Assembly (NCBI RefSeq): GCF_002891535.1
Contig: NZ_PDZR01000001.1
Span: 248,001-312,000, forward strand
Length of the DNA: 64,000 nucleotides
Origin: Methylocella silvestris
GTDB taxonomy: Bacteria; Pseudomonadota; Alphaproteobacteria; Rhizobiales; Beijerinckiaceae
Direction: 5' to 3'
Part shown: positions 40,284-49,383 of the stretch, in pieces
Numbering within the stretch: the stretch's first letter is position 1
Layout of the letters: every line of letters begins with the position of its first letter
Notes under the pieces: model-generated
Told to the model about the DNA's origin: nothing
Databases searched by the model: none
What the model saw: only the letters and a program-made list of their open reading frames with translations
Program-made: the position numbers and the translations under genes

Positions 40284-43010
40284 ATGGCCTCGCTCGACAG
40301 TTTCAAATGTCGCAAGAAACTCACCGTCGGCCGCAAGACCTATCACTATTATTCGTTGAAGGCCGCCGAGAAGAACGGGCTGGCCGGAATTTCGAAGCTG
40401 CCCTTCTCGATGAAGATCCTGCTCGAGAATCTTTTGCGCTTCGAGGACGGCCGCTCCGTCACCAGGGAAGACATCGAAGCGGTCGCGGCCTGGCTCGACA
40501 ACAAGGGCAAGACCGAGCGCGAGATCGCCTTCCGGCCGACGCGCGTGCTCATGCAGGATTTCACCGGCGTTCCGGCCGTCGTCGACCTCGCCGCCATGCG
40601 CGACGCGATGACCAAGCTCGGCGGCGATCCGCAGAAGATCAACCCGCTGGTGCCGGTCGATCTTGTCATCGACCATTCCGTCATCGTCGACGTCGCCGGC
40701 AGCAGCAAGGCGCTCAAGACCAATGTCGATCTTGAATATTCCCGCAACGGCGAGCGCTACCGTTTTCTGAAATGGGGCCAGAGCTCGTTCGATAATTTCC
40801 GCGTCGTGCCGCCCGGAACCGGCATCTGCCATCAGGTCAATCTGGAATATCTCGCCCAGACGGTCTGGACGCGGAAGGAAAAATACAAGCCCGCCCGCGG
40901 CAAGGCGGCGACGGTCGAGATCGCCTATCCTGATTCACTTGTCGGTACGGATTCGCACACCACCATGGTCAACGGCCTCTCGGTGCTCGGCTGGGGCGTC
41001 GGCGGCATCGAGGCGGAGGCCTGCATGCTCGGCCAGCCGCTTTCCATGCTGCTGCCGGAAGTGATCGGCTTCAAGGTGTCAGGCGAACTCGACGAAGGCG
41101 TGACGGCGACCGATCTCGTGCTGACCGTGACGCAGATGCTGCGTCAGAAGGGCGTCGTCGGCAAATTCGTCGAATTTTACGGCCCCGGCCTCAACCATCT
41201 TTCGCTCGCCGACCGCGCGACGATCGCCAATATGGGTCCTGAATATGGCGCGACCTGCGGCTTCTTCCCGGTCGATTCGGAAACCCTCGCCTATCTGACC
41301 ACCTCGGCCAGGACGCCCGCCCGGGTGGCGCTGGTTGAGGCCTATGCGCGGGCGCAGGGTCTCTACCGGACGCGCAATGCGGCCGATCCCGTCTTCACCG
41401 ATACGCTCGAACTCGATCTGACCACGGTGAAGCCCTCAATGGCCGGGCCGAAGCGGCCGGAAGGCCGCATTGCGCTCGAAAGCGTCGGCGCGGGGTTCAA
41501 GACGGCGCTCGAGACCGAGTACCGCAAGCCGGGCGAATCCGACAAGCGCTTCAAGGTCGAGGGCAAGGAGTTCACGCTCGGGCATGGCGACGTCGTCATT
41601 GCCGCCATCACCTCCTGCACCAATACCTCCAATCCGAGCGTGCTGATCGGCGCGGGCCTTCTCGCCCGCAATGCGATCGAAAAGGGCATTAGCGTCAAGC
41701 CGTGGGTCAAGGCCTCGCTTGCGCCCGGGAGCCAGGTCGTCGCCGAATATCTCGCCGCCTCCGGCCTGCAGAAAAGTCTCGACAAGCTCGGCTTCAATCT
41801 CGTCGGCTTTGGCTGCACGACCTGCATCGGCAATTCGGGACCGATCGCCGCCGAGATTTCGAAAACCATCAACGAAAACGGCATCGTCGCGGCGGCGGTG
41901 CTGTCCGGCAACCGCAATTTCGAGGGCCGCATCAGCCCTGACGTGCAGGCGAACTATCTCGCCTCGCCGCCGCTCGTCGTCGCCCATGCGCTGGCCGGAA
42001 CCGTCGCGAAGGATCTGAAGATCGATCCGCTCGGCCACGACAAGAAGGGCAATCCCGTCTATCTGTCGGACATCTGGCCTTCCGATGAAGAGATCGCCGA
42101 GGTCACCGAGCAATATGTGACGCGCAAGGTCTTCAAGGAGCGCTATGCCGATGTGTTCAACGGCGACGTCAATTGGCGCAAGGTGAAGGCGCCGGCGGGC
42201 GAAACCTATAAATGGGACATGGGGTCGACCTATGTGCAGAACCCGCCTTATTTCGACGGGCTGACGGTGGAGCCGGAGCCGGTCAAGGAGATCGACGGCG
42301 CGCGGATTCTCGCCATCTTCGGCGACAAGATCACGACCGACCATATTTCGCCGGCGGGTTCGATCAAGGCCGCCTCGCCTGCCGGAAACTATCTGCTCGA
42401 ACGTCAGGTTTCGGCCGAAAACTTCAACCAATACGGCACGCGGCGCGGCAATCATGAAATCATGATGCGCGGCACCTTCGCCAATATCCGCATCAAGAAC
42501 TTCATCCGCGAGAAAGATGGCGCGGTGCCGGAAGGCGGCTACACCAAGCATTGGCCGGACGGCGAGGAAATGTCGATCTTCGACGCCTCGATGAAATATC
42601 AGGCGGAGGGCGTTCCGCTGGTCATCTTCGCCGGCGCCGAATATGGCAACGGGTCCTCGCGTGACTGGGCGGCCAAGGGCACCCGTCTGCTCGGCGTGCG
42701 CGCGGTGATCGCCGAATCTTTCGAGCGCATCCATCGCTCGAACCTCGTCGGCATGGGCGTGTTGCCATTGACCTTCGAGCCCGGCACGTCGTGGAAGAGC
42801 CTCAAGATCAAGGGCGACGAATCCGTCACCATTCATGGCCTTGGCGATTCGCTGCAGCCGCGCCAGATGATGGAGATGGAGATCACCTATCCGGACGGCA
42901 AAAAGAAGAAGACGCCCTTGCTGTGCCGCATCGCCACCCTTGACGAGCTCGATTATTTCAAGAACGGCGGCATCCTGCCCTTCGTGTTGCGCCAGCTCGC
43001 CGTGGCCTGA
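40284..43010 (+). CDS. acnA: Aconitate hydratase AcnA
   Basis: 908 residues, aconitase/IRP-1 type. The N-terminus is MASLDSFKCRKKLTVG. The substrate loop SLVGTDSHTTMVNGLSVLGW precedes the [4Fe-4S] cysteines in TSCTNTSNPSV (about 445) and FGCTTCIGNSG (about 511 and 514). The C-terminal swivelling domain has FAGAEYGNGSSRDWAAKGT. It interconverts citrate and isocitrate in the TCA cycle. GGAG lies 10 bp before this ATG; ATG 40278 (two codons earlier) and GTG 40266 are alternatives. Confidence 0.96.
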   Translation: MASLDSFKCRKKLTVGRKTYHYYSLKAAEKNGLAGISKLPFSMKILLENLLRFEDGRSVTREDIEAVAAWLDNKGKTEREIAFRPTRVLMQDFTGVPAVVDLAAMRDAMTKLGGDPQKINPLVPVDLVIDHSVIVDVAGSSKALKTNVDLEYSRNGERYRFLKWGQSSFDNFRVVPPGTGICHQVNLEYLAQTVWTRKEKYKPARGKAATVEIAYPDSLVGTDSHTTMVNGLSVLGWGVGGIEAEACMLGQPLSMLLPEVIGFKVSGELDEGVTATDLVLTVTQMLRQKGVVGKFVEFYGPGLNHLSLADRATIANMGPEYGATCGFFPVDSETLAYLTTSARTPARVALVEAYARAQGLYRTRNAADPVFTDTLELDLTTVKPSMAGPKRPEGRIALESVGAGFKTALETEYRKPGESDKRFKVEGKEFTLGHGDVVIAAITSCTNTSNPSVLIGAGLLARNAIEKGISVKPWVKASLAPGSQVVAEYLAASGLQKSLDKLGFNLVGFGCTTCIGNSGPIAAEISKTINENGIVAAAVLSGNRNFEGRISPDVQANYLASPPLVVAHALAGTVAKDLKIDPLGHDKKGNPVYLSDIWPSDEEIAEVTEQYVTRKVFKERYADVFNGDVNWRKVKAPAGETYKWDMGSTYVQNPPYFDGLTVEPEPVKEIDGARILAIFGDKITTDHISPAGSIKAASPAGNYLLERQVSAENFNQYGTRRGNHEIMMRGTFANIRIKNFIREKDGAVPEGGYTKHWPDGEEMSIFDASMKYQAEGVPLVIFAGAEYGNGSSRDWAAKGTRLLGVRAVIAESFERIHRSNLVGMGVLPLTFEPGTSWKSLKIKGDESVTIHGLGDSLQPRQMMEMEITYPDGKKKKTPLLCRIATLDELDYFKNGGILPFVLRQLAVA

Positions 43011-43011
43011 A

Positions 43012-43032
43012 GCGCCAGCCTTGCGCTGGCGC
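43012..43032 (+). terminator. Hairpin after acnA
   Basis: GCGCCAGC (43012-43019) and GCTGGCGC (43025-43032) form a perfect 8-bp stem with a 5-nt loop right after the acnA stop codon. No T-run follows, so it may be a weak terminator or an mRNA-stabilising end. Confidence 0.45.
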
Positions 43033-43277
43033 GAGAGTTGAAAAGTTGGAGCGACGCGCCTTGGGACGCGCCGCTCTTCAAGACCGTTTTCAAGATTGGG
43101 GCCGTGCGAGGAATTGCGAATTTGGCGTGCGTCGTCTGGATGAGCCATCCGGCGCAGAATCGCGAAATTTTGCTGACCTTTTGCCTGGCAAAGCGTTAAG
43201 CAGCATTGCTCGCGCCGCGACCCGGGCTTTTATTCCCGCCGCACGCAAAAACAAAACGAATCGGGACCTTTCGACCA

Positions 43278-44390
43278 ATGACCACATATAAGCTCCTCGT
43301 CCTTCCCGGAGACGGCATCGGCCCCGAGGTGATGGCCGAGGTCGAGAAGATCGCCGCCTTTTTGACCTATGAGGGTCTCGTCAAATTCGAGATCGAGAAA
43401 GGCCTCGTCGGCGGCAGCGCCTATGACGTGTACGGCGTCGCGATCAGCGAAGACGATATGGCGCGGGCGCAGGAAGCCGACGCCGTATTGCTGGCGGCGG
43501 TCGGCGGGCCGAAATGGGATTCTGTTCCTTACGAGAACCGGCCGGAGGCGGGGCTGCTGCGCTTGCGCAAGGACATGCAGCTGTTCGCCAATCTACGCCC
43601 CGCGATCTGCTATCCCGCCCTCGCCGACGCCTCCTCGCTGAAGCGGGAAGTGGTCGACGGCCTCGACATTCTGATCGTGCGCGAACTCACCGGCGGCGTC
43701 TATTTCGGCGAGCCAAAGCAGATCATCGATCTTGGCAACGGGCAGAAGCGCGCAATCGACACGCAGGTCTACGACACTTACGAGATCGAGCGTATCGGCC
43801 GTATCGCCTTCGAGCTTGCCCGCAAGCGGCGCAATAAGGTGACGTCCTCGGAAAAGCGCAATGTCATGAAATCCGGCGTGTTGTGGCACGAGGTCATCTC
43901 GGCGCTGCACACACGCGAATTCCCCGACGTGGAGCTTGAGCATCAGCTCGCGGACGCCCTCGGCATGCAGCTTGTCCGCCGGCCGAAGCAGTTTGACGTG
44001 ATCGTCACCGACAATCTGTTCGGCGACATGCTGTCGGATGTCGCGGCGATGCTGACGGGCTCGCTCGGTATGCTGCCGTCGGCCTCGCTTGGCGAACGCA
44101 ATGCGACGACCGGGGCGCGCAAGGCGCTTTATGAGCCGGTGCATGGCTCAGCGCCAGATATTGCGGGGAAGGGAATCGCTAATCCGATCGCGATGATCTC
44201 GTCGCTGGTGATGGCGCTGCGCTATTCCTTCAATCTGGAGGATCTCGCCGACCGTATCGACCGCTCGATCGCCGCCGTTCTGGAGAAGGGTCTGCGCACC
44301 GGCGACATCGCCGGCGGCGCGCAAAATACGATTTCGACGGCGCAGATGGGCGACGCGATCCTCGAGGAGTTGAAGGTCGCCGTGCATTAG
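43278..44390 (+). CDS. leuB: 3-isopropylmalate dehydrogenase LeuB
   Basis: 370 residues. The start [20 protein letters not shown] is typical. The family loops [35 protein letters not shown] and [13 protein letters not shown] are followed by the metal/NAD region [20 protein letters not shown] and [17 protein letters not shown]. It oxidises and decarboxylates 3-isopropylmalate in leucine synthesis. The start at ATG 43278 removes an unrelated 24-codon upstream extension. leuC/leuD are not nearby. Confidence 0.96.
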   Translation: MTTYKLLVLPGDGIGPEVMAEVEKIAAFLTYEGLVKFEIEKGLVGGSAYDVYGVAISEDDMARAQEADAVLLAAVGGPKWDSVPYENRPEAGLLRLRKDMQLFANLRPAICYPALADASSLKREVVDGLDILIVRELTGGVYFGEPKQIIDLGNGQKRAIDTQVYDTYEIERIGRIAFELARKRRNKVTSSEKRNVMKSGVLWHEVISALHTREFPDVELEHQLADALGMQLVRRPKQFDVIVTDNLFGDMLSDVAAMLTGSLGMLPSASLGERNATTGARKALYEPVHGSAPDIAGKGIANPIAMISSLVMALRYSFNLEDLADRIDRSIAAVLEKGLRTGDIAGGAQNTISTAQMGDAILEELKVAVH

Positions 44391-44550
44391 AACGGGATGA
44401 TTTTGGACTTGATCCTATCCTGCGCTGCCGCCACGTCCCTCGCGGCGGTCGGTTAACCGCGGAGTCGTGGGAAGCTGGAGCCGCCGATGCGTGCGTGACC
44501 GGCTTTGAAGAGTTCTTCAGCTTAGCTCACGCCAGCCGAGGAGATCGATC

Positions 44551-45120
44551 ATCCGCCAACCGTCGCCGCTCCCGACCAAGGGCAATTTTCTGACTGCGTC
44601 CGCCGCAATTGGTGCGGCCATCGCGGTAATGGTCGCCAGCCTCGGCGGCCCCGCCGTCTCCGCGCAGGACAAGTGCACCCTCAAGGTCCCGAACGGGCTC
44701 GCATTCGCTGAATTCAGGGGATTCGAAGACTGGCCAACAGTCGCCGTTAGTCAGACCGGCGATCTGATCGAGGTGATCCTCGCCAATCCCGTGATGATCG
44801 AGGCCTACCGGGCCGGCGCGCCCGACAACGGCCAGCTTTTTCCCGACGGCTCCAAGCTGGCCAAGATCCATTGGAACGCGAAAAAGAGCGCGGAGTCGCC
44901 CTCTCCGACGATTGTGCCGGGCGCGTTGCATGACATTGATTTCATGGTGCGCGACAGCAAGAGATTTCCGGACAGCGGCGGATGGGGATACGCCCAGTTC
45001 GACTCTGACCCGGCGTCCGGCTCGTTCACGCCTGTTGGGAGCGGCGCGGATTGCGGCTATGCATGCCATACGATCGTGAAGGCGAGGGATTACGTATTCA
45101 CAGCGTACGGGAAGCGGTAA
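44551..45120 (+). CDS. Cytochrome P460-like exported protein, non-AUG start likely
   Basis: The core matches the cytochrome P460 family: FRGFEDWPTVAVSQTGD, PVMIEAYRAGAPDNG, FPDGSKLAKIHWNAKKSAE, VPGALHDIDFMVRDSKRF and the end VKARDYVFTAYGKR. The haem site reads CGYACH, that is CxxxCH rather than CxxCH. The only ATG (44629) would leave a 12-residue fragment of a signal peptide. Upstream in frame a full signal peptide is encoded (KGNFLTASAAIGAAIAVMV...VSAQD), and a GAGGAG site (44538-44543) lies 7 nt before codon ATC at 44551. I place the start there provisionally; CTG 44590 is the other near-cognate choice. Family call good, start uncertain. Confidence 0.7.
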   Translation: MRQPSPLPTKGNFLTASAAIGAAIAVMVASLGGPAVSAQDKCTLKVPNGLAFAEFRGFEDWPTVAVSQTGDLIEVILANPVMIEAYRAGAPDNGQLFPDGSKLAKIHWNAKKSAESPSPTIVPGALHDIDFMVRDSKRFPDSGGWGYAQFDSDPASGSFTPVGSGADCGYACHTIVKARDYVFTAYGKR

Positions 45121-45166
45121 TCGCGTTCCAGGTGTGTCACGTGGAATAGATCCGCAGGACACAAAC

Positions 45167-45203
45167 AAAAAGCGGCTGCTCCGTGGAGAAGCGCCGCTTT
45201 TAT
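45167..45203. terminator. Bidirectional Rho-independent terminator
   Basis: AAAAAGCGGC and GCCGCTTTT form a stem with A-run and T-run on opposite sides, so it can work for both the forward P460-like gene and the reverse gene ending at 45280. The loop region contains a smaller CTCC/GGAG hairpin. Confidence 0.75.
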
Positions 45204-45279
45204 TGGCTGATTTGTTTCTGCCTTCCGCCTCAACCGCGACTGTCCGAGGGACCCTGAACGTCCCTCGATTCAGCTCGCT

Positions 45280-45636
45280 TTAGTCAATGCGGGGCGATTC
45301 GAATTCGAAGAGCGGCGTCTGACGGCCGGGGACTTCGAGCGGCGCCGGCAGGATTTCATTGCCGTATTTCGAGCGCTGCGCGACCTGATCCGGCGTGCGG
45401 TTGAAGATCGTATTCGCCGTCACATAGTTCGACATGCTGCCGACCGGCACGACCGGGCCGGGATCAAGGAAGCTGCGCTTGTTGACGGTCAGCGGCGGCC
45501 TCTCCTCGGCATAGGCCGCGGGCGTTGCCTGCCGATGGCGGGTCTTCGTCTCCGCAGACGCCGAACCCGAGAATGCAGCCAGCGTAGCGGCGGCGAGAAA
45601 GAGCGAAGCAAATCTGAAAGACGCGCCAAGGGCCAT
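45280..45636 (-). CDS. Small exported protein of unknown function
   Basis: 118 residues. A clear signal peptide MALGASFRFASLFLAAATLAAF ends in SASA near residue 28. The mature part is hydrophilic and Pro-rich, with RPPLTVNKRSFLDPGPVVPVGS and YVTANTIFNRTPDQVAQRSKYG, then an aromatic/acidic tail. The NKRSFLDPGPVVPVGS-type stretch suggests a conserved protein of related species, but I do not recognise a named family. It ends against the shared terminator at 45167. Confidence 0.65.
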   Translation of the reverse strand: MALGASFRFASLFLAAATLAAFSGSASAETKTRHRQATPAAYAEERPPLTVNKRSFLDPGPVVPVGSMSNYVTANTIFNRTPDQVAQRSKYGNEILPAPLEVPGRQTPLFEFESPRID

Positions 45637-45686
45637 GGATAAAATCCTCTATTGCTACGCTTATAACGCAGCCGCTGCGTTTTCGT

Positions 45687-46553
45687 TCATCGCGCGGATA
45701 AAGAAAACCCACGATCCAGCGATTTTCGTAAAATCCGCGCGCCCGTGTCCATGGCGTGGTCGACGCAGGCGGTGGTTTGCCGCAGGTCCCGCTCGGCGAA
45801 GGCGGCGGCCAGGGCGGGATCGTCGACTCCCGGCAAAAGCTCGATGCCGTCGATGAGGCAGGCCGCACTCTCTTGCAGGGACGGCGCGGCGCCGCCCGGA
45901 TCCGAGCCGGCGCAGATGAAACCCGCGACGGCAAGCGGCGCGCCGGCGTCGTCCGGCGCGCCGGCCCCCGGAACATAGCGGAAGCCGACGCATTTCGACG
46001 CGCCGCCGCCGCTGCGGCGTAGCGAGGCTTCGGCCGCCTCGAATACGCCAAGCCGCGTCAGAAGAGCGGCTGGCTGCGCCGCGAAGGCGACGCTTCGCCC
46101 CACGTCCGCGGCCATGCGCGCAAGAACGACGAAGAATGGCGAAGCGGAGGCGTTGGCCTCGCCGCGCGGATTGAGCGCAAGCCGCGCCAGGGGACCATCG
46201 CCATTGACATCGCCAAAGACGAAAATGTCCTGGCGGCCGCCGCCGCGCCGCAAGCGAACCTCATGCGAAGGCGGTTCAGCCGCCCCGTCCGGCGCCTCGA
46301 CCCTGAACATCGGCGGCGCCGCGCCATTGGCGGTCCATTCGGGCCGGGCGGCGATCCGCGGGCCGGCCGGGCCGGCGCCCTCCTGCTCTTGACCGTAAAA
46401 CGCGATCAGACAGCCAAAGGCGATGGCTCCGAGCGCCGCCACGGCGATCAAGCGCGTCAGTCCGCTCCCTATCGTTCGCCCTCCGCCGCGTCGCCGACTT
46501 CGCGTCGGGACCTCCGTCGCGGGCCGGTCGTCATCGACAGCCAAATGCGCCAT
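45687..46553 (-). CDS. Membrane-anchored protein of unknown function
   Basis: 288 residues from ATG 46553 (an ATG five codons earlier is also possible). The cytoplasmic N-terminus is rich in Arg, a single membrane helix spans about residues 36-56 (LIAVAALGAIAFGCLIAFYG), and a periplasmic domain carries EVRLRRGGGRQDIFVFGDVNG, AADVGRSVAFAAQPAALLTRLG and three Cys (KCVGFRY, FICAGS, ACVDHA, plus SAACLID). The paired Cys suggest disulfides. Not recognised as a named family. It lies divergent from asd. Confidence 0.6.
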   Translation of the reverse strand: MAHLAVDDDRPATEVPTRSRRRGGGRTIGSGLTRLIAVAALGAIAFGCLIAFYGQEQEGAGPAGPRIAARPEWTANGAAPPMFRVEAPDGAAEPPSHEVRLRRGGGRQDIFVFGDVNGDGPLARLALNPRGEANASASPFFVVLARMAADVGRSVAFAAQPAALLTRLGVFEAAEASLRRSGGGASKCVGFRYVPGAGAPDDAGAPLAVAGFICAGSDPGGAAPSLQESAACLIDGIELLPGVDDPALAAAFAERDLRQTTACVDHAMDTGARILRKSLDRGFSLSAR

Positions 46554-46862
46554 GCTGCATCGCCTCATTGCCCTTTGCCGCGCCCCGCGGCGGCATTGGC
46601 GCGACTATAGTGGCCGGGGCTTACGTCAAACGTTACGTTGGCGCGCTGTTTGGGAATAGGCTCAACGCGGCCTTTACGATTGCCGCCGGCATTAACCGCT
46701 TCTTGAGCTTGACCGAACTTGCGCCGGCTGCGCTGCTGCATTGCGGGGCTCCCCCGCATCGCCTATGTTCTGATCAAGCATTTTACATTCGATCGCCTTT
46801 GCTTTTGCCAAGGCGCGGCGCAAATCAGGGCGACGGCGATCTGCCGCCGCGTGGAGACGATC

Positions 46863-47897
46863 ATGGGTTTCAGGGTTGCAGTCGTCGGCGCGACAGGAAA
46901 TGTCGGCCGCGAGATGCTCGATATTCTGGCTGAGCGGCGGTTCCCGGTCGATGAGGTGATCGCGGTCGCTTCCTCTCGCTCGATCGGCACGGAAGTCTCA
47001 TTCGGCGACAAGACCCTGAAATGCAAGTCGCTCGAAAATTACGATTTCAGCGGCGTCGATATTTGCCTGATGTCGGCCGGCGGCGCGGTCTCGAAAGAAT
47101 ATTCGCCGCGGATCGCCGCGCAAAATTGCGTCGTGATCGATAATTCGTCGGCCTGGCGCTATGAATCCGACGTGCCGCTGATCGTTCCCGAGGTCAACGC
47201 CGACGCGATCATCGGGTTTTCCAAGCGCAACATCATCGCCAATCCGAATTGCTCGACGGCACAGCTCGTCGTCGCGCTGAAGCCGCTGCACGACAAGGCC
47301 AAGATCCTGCGCGTCGTGGTGTCGACCTATCAGTCGGTCTCGGGCGCGGGCAAGGAGGCGATGGACGAGCTTTTCGCGCAAACCCGAGCCATTTTCGTGT
47401 CCGATCCGGTCCAGTCGCATAAATTCCCGAAGCGGATGGCCTTCAACGTCATTCCGCAGATCGACGTCTTCATGGAGGACGGTTCGACCAAGGAGGAATG
47501 GAAGATGATGGTCGAGGTGAAGAAAATCCTCGATCCCAAGATCAAGCTCTCGGCCACCTGCGTCCGGGTGCCGGTGTTCATCGGCCATTCCGAGGCGGTC
47601 AACATCGAGTTCGAGAATCCGATCAGCGCGGACGAGGCGCGCGATATTCTGCGCGAGGCGCCCGGCTGCCTCGTGATCGACAAGCGCGAGACCGGCGGCT
47701 ACATCACGCCGCATGAGGCGGCCGGCGAGGACGCGACCTATATCTCGCGCATCCGCGAGGATCCGACGGTCGAGAACGGCCTGATCCTCTGGTGCGTCGC
47801 CGATAATCTGCGCAAGGGCGCAGCGCTCAACGCCGTGCAGATCGCCGAGACGCTCATCAACCGCAAGCTGATCGCGCCGAAGCAGAAGGCGGCTTGA
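46863..47897 (+). CDS. asd: Aspartate-semialdehyde dehydrogenase
   Basis: 344 residues. The NADP-binding start VAVVGATGNVGREMLDIL and the catalytic Cys in NPNCSTAQLVVALK (about Cys130) are present. STYQSVSGAGKEAMDEL and the substrate/active-site His region RVPVFIGHSEAVNIEFE follow. It reduces aspartyl phosphate to aspartate semialdehyde, feeding meso-DAP, lysine, threonine and methionine synthesis, so it supports MurE. ATG 46863 follows a GGAG site; the upstream open extension is unrelated. Confidence 0.96.
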   Translation: MGFRVAVVGATGNVGREMLDILAERRFPVDEVIAVASSRSIGTEVSFGDKTLKCKSLENYDFSGVDICLMSAGGAVSKEYSPRIAAQNCVVIDNSSAWRYESDVPLIVPEVNADAIIGFSKRNIIANPNCSTAQLVVALKPLHDKAKILRVVVSTYQSVSGAGKEAMDELFAQTRAIFVSDPVQSHKFPKRMAFNVIPQIDVFMEDGSTKEEWKMMVEVKKILDPKIKLSATCVRVPVFIGHSEAVNIEFENPISADEARDILREAPGCLVIDKRETGGYITPHEAAGEDATYISRIREDPTVENGLILWCVADNLRKGAALNAVQIAETLINRKLIAPKQKAA

Positions 47898-47902
47898 GTC
47901 TC

Positions 47903-47936
47903 GCCCTCATCCCGAAAGACGTATCGGGATGAGGGC
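47903..47936. terminator. Perfect 13-bp inverted repeat between convergent genes
   Basis: GCCCTCATCCCGA (47903-47915) and TCGGGATGAGGGC (47924-47936) pair perfectly around an 8-nt loop, between the asd stop and the reverse gene whose stop touches it. No T-run, but the stem is strong and position fits a shared end signal. Confidence 0.55.
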
Positions 47937-48140
47937 TCACCCCTTCTTGAGCACGCGGTCGGCTTTGGCGTCGATCCTGGCCTCCTGCGCTTTTCCCATA
48001 CGGCCGGCTTTGACGGCCTGGGCGGCGCGGGCCTTGGCGTCCCCGGCATGCGCCTTATCCGGAATCGGATAGGTTCGGCCGGGTCCTGCGAATTTGGCCT
48101 CTGGCAGTTTGTCACGCTGTTTGCTGGTCAGTTTCGCCAT
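47937..48140 (-). CDS. Small DUF6582-like basic protein
   Basis: 67 residues. It starts MAKLTSKQRDKLPEAKFAGP and continues GRTYPIPDKAHAGDAKARAAQ, ending in Lys/Ala helices. The pattern LP...FA.P..R.YPIPD..HA..A..R is a widespread short motif in bacteria and phages of unknown function. A GGGGAA site precedes ATG. A longer upstream in-frame extension was rejected. It is likely monocistronic. Confidence 0.65.
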   Translation of the reverse strand: MAKLTSKQRDKLPEAKFAGPGRTYPIPDKAHAGDAKARAAQAVKAGRMGKAQEARIDAKADRVLKKG

Positions 48141-48235
48141 TGTGTTCCCCTTCGCTCGCACTCGCGTGGAAATGCTCCGTCGTGCGGCAGGTTCCGGCGA
48201 CCGCGCCAATCGATCCCAGCGTGTCGCGCGGAAAA

Positions 48236-49228
48236 TTATCGGCCTTGCCTGAACTCCCTTGGCGCGCAACCGAAGCGCTGTTTGAATGCGCGGCTGAAGT
48301 GGGACGCGTCGCTAAACCCCCAGCGAAAGGCGATCTCGGACAGGGCGTCGGCCGCCCGGCGGGGATCGGAAAAATCCTTCGCGCAATTTTCCAGCCTGCG
48401 GGACCAGACATAGCGCATGAGCGAAGTCCCTTCATCGCCGAAAAGGCCGCTGAGATAGCGTGGCGAGAGCCTGGCGAGACGGGCGATTTTGGCCGTGTCG
48501 AGCTCGGGATCGGCCAGGCGCCCTTCGACCAAGGCCTTGACGCGGCGCATCGAAAGCGCCCGGCTCCGCGACAACGAAAAGCCCGAAGGCCGAACCGAGG
48601 CCGCCGCCAGGCTGACAAGATCGACGGCCTGGTCGGCGAGCGCCAAAATTTCGTTTGGCGCAAATTCATCGGCGTTCTTGCCGCAGGACCGCAAAAAGCG
48701 CGAGGCGACGGCGCCGATCCCCGCGGAGCCTGAAATTCGCAGGGCGGCGCTATGTTCGACCCCCGCCATCCGCTCTCGCAGCAGCGGCCGGGGGATCGCC
48801 AAGATGAGCTTCGAAAAATCTCGCGGGCAATCGATCTTGTGTGGCCGAGTGGCGTCGTAGAGCGTCATATCGCCGGGCTGCAGGACAACCTCTTTGCCAT
48901 CCTGCTCCAGCGCGTAATCACCTGATAGCAGCACCACGACAAAATAGGCGTCCTGCCCCGCGAGCAGCGGCTCGCGGGGCAGGCGCTTCAGGCCGACGCC
49001 CGAGGACCGGATAACGGACAGCCGCGAACAATCCCAAGGATAGATCGTCAGGTCCTGTGACAGAATTTGGCGGGTCGGCGAGGTTACTTCGACATTGGCG
49101 TATTCGCGGCAAATCACATCGCGCAGCCAGCCGGATCGCTCACCCGGCGCGACGTCATTCGTGGAAAGCCGCAGCGGGCGGCTCTGCTCCCGGCTCGCCG
49201 CTTCATTCGTCGGTTGGAGAGCATCCAT
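48236..49228 (-). CDS. AraC-family transcriptional regulator
   Basis: 330 residues. The N-terminal sensing domain (about residues 40-200, AraC-binding-like with LQPGDMTLYDATRPHKI) precedes a C-terminal double helix-turn-helix (about 230-330). The HTH contains IARLARLSPRYLSGLFGDEG and FRWGFSDASHFSRAFKQRFG, the classical AraC signature. It is divergent from the membrane protein gene at 49384, which it probably controls. The inducer is unknown. Confidence 0.9.
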   Translation of the reverse strand: MDALQPTNEAASREQSRPLRLSTNDVAPGERSGWLRDVICREYANVEVTSPTRQILSQDLTIYPWDCSRLSVIRSSGVGLKRLPREPLLAGQDAYFVVVLLSGDYALEQDGKEVVLQPGDMTLYDATRPHKIDCPRDFSKLILAIPRPLLRERMAGVEHSAALRISGSAGIGAVASRFLRSCGKNADEFAPNEILALADQAVDLVSLAAASVRPSGFSLSRSRALSMRRVKALVEGRLADPELDTAKIARLARLSPRYLSGLFGDEGTSLMRYVWSRRLENCAKDFSDPRRAADALSEIAFRWGFSDASHFSRAFKQRFGCAPREFRQGR

Positions 49229-49248
49229 CGCGCGATCTCGCCTCCCGG

Positions 49249-49265
49249 CCCGCCCTCGAGGCGGG
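49249..49265. promoter_or_regulatory. Palindrome between the AraC gene and the divergent membrane gene
   Basis: CCCGCC (49249-49254) and GGCGGG (49260-49265) form a 6-bp inverted repeat with a 5-nt spacer in the 155-bp divergent gap, 20 bp upstream of the AraC start. It could be an operator or a 5'-UTR hairpin. Confidence 0.3.
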
Positions 49266-49383
49266 GATCTTGCTCTTTTCTCAGGAAACAGCCGCCTCAG
49301 TCAATTTTTTGCGCCGCCTCGTCCCTGTCGATTCTCTCTTGGCCTCGCTACGCCAAATGCCCGCCAAAGCGAGGACAGAAGCG

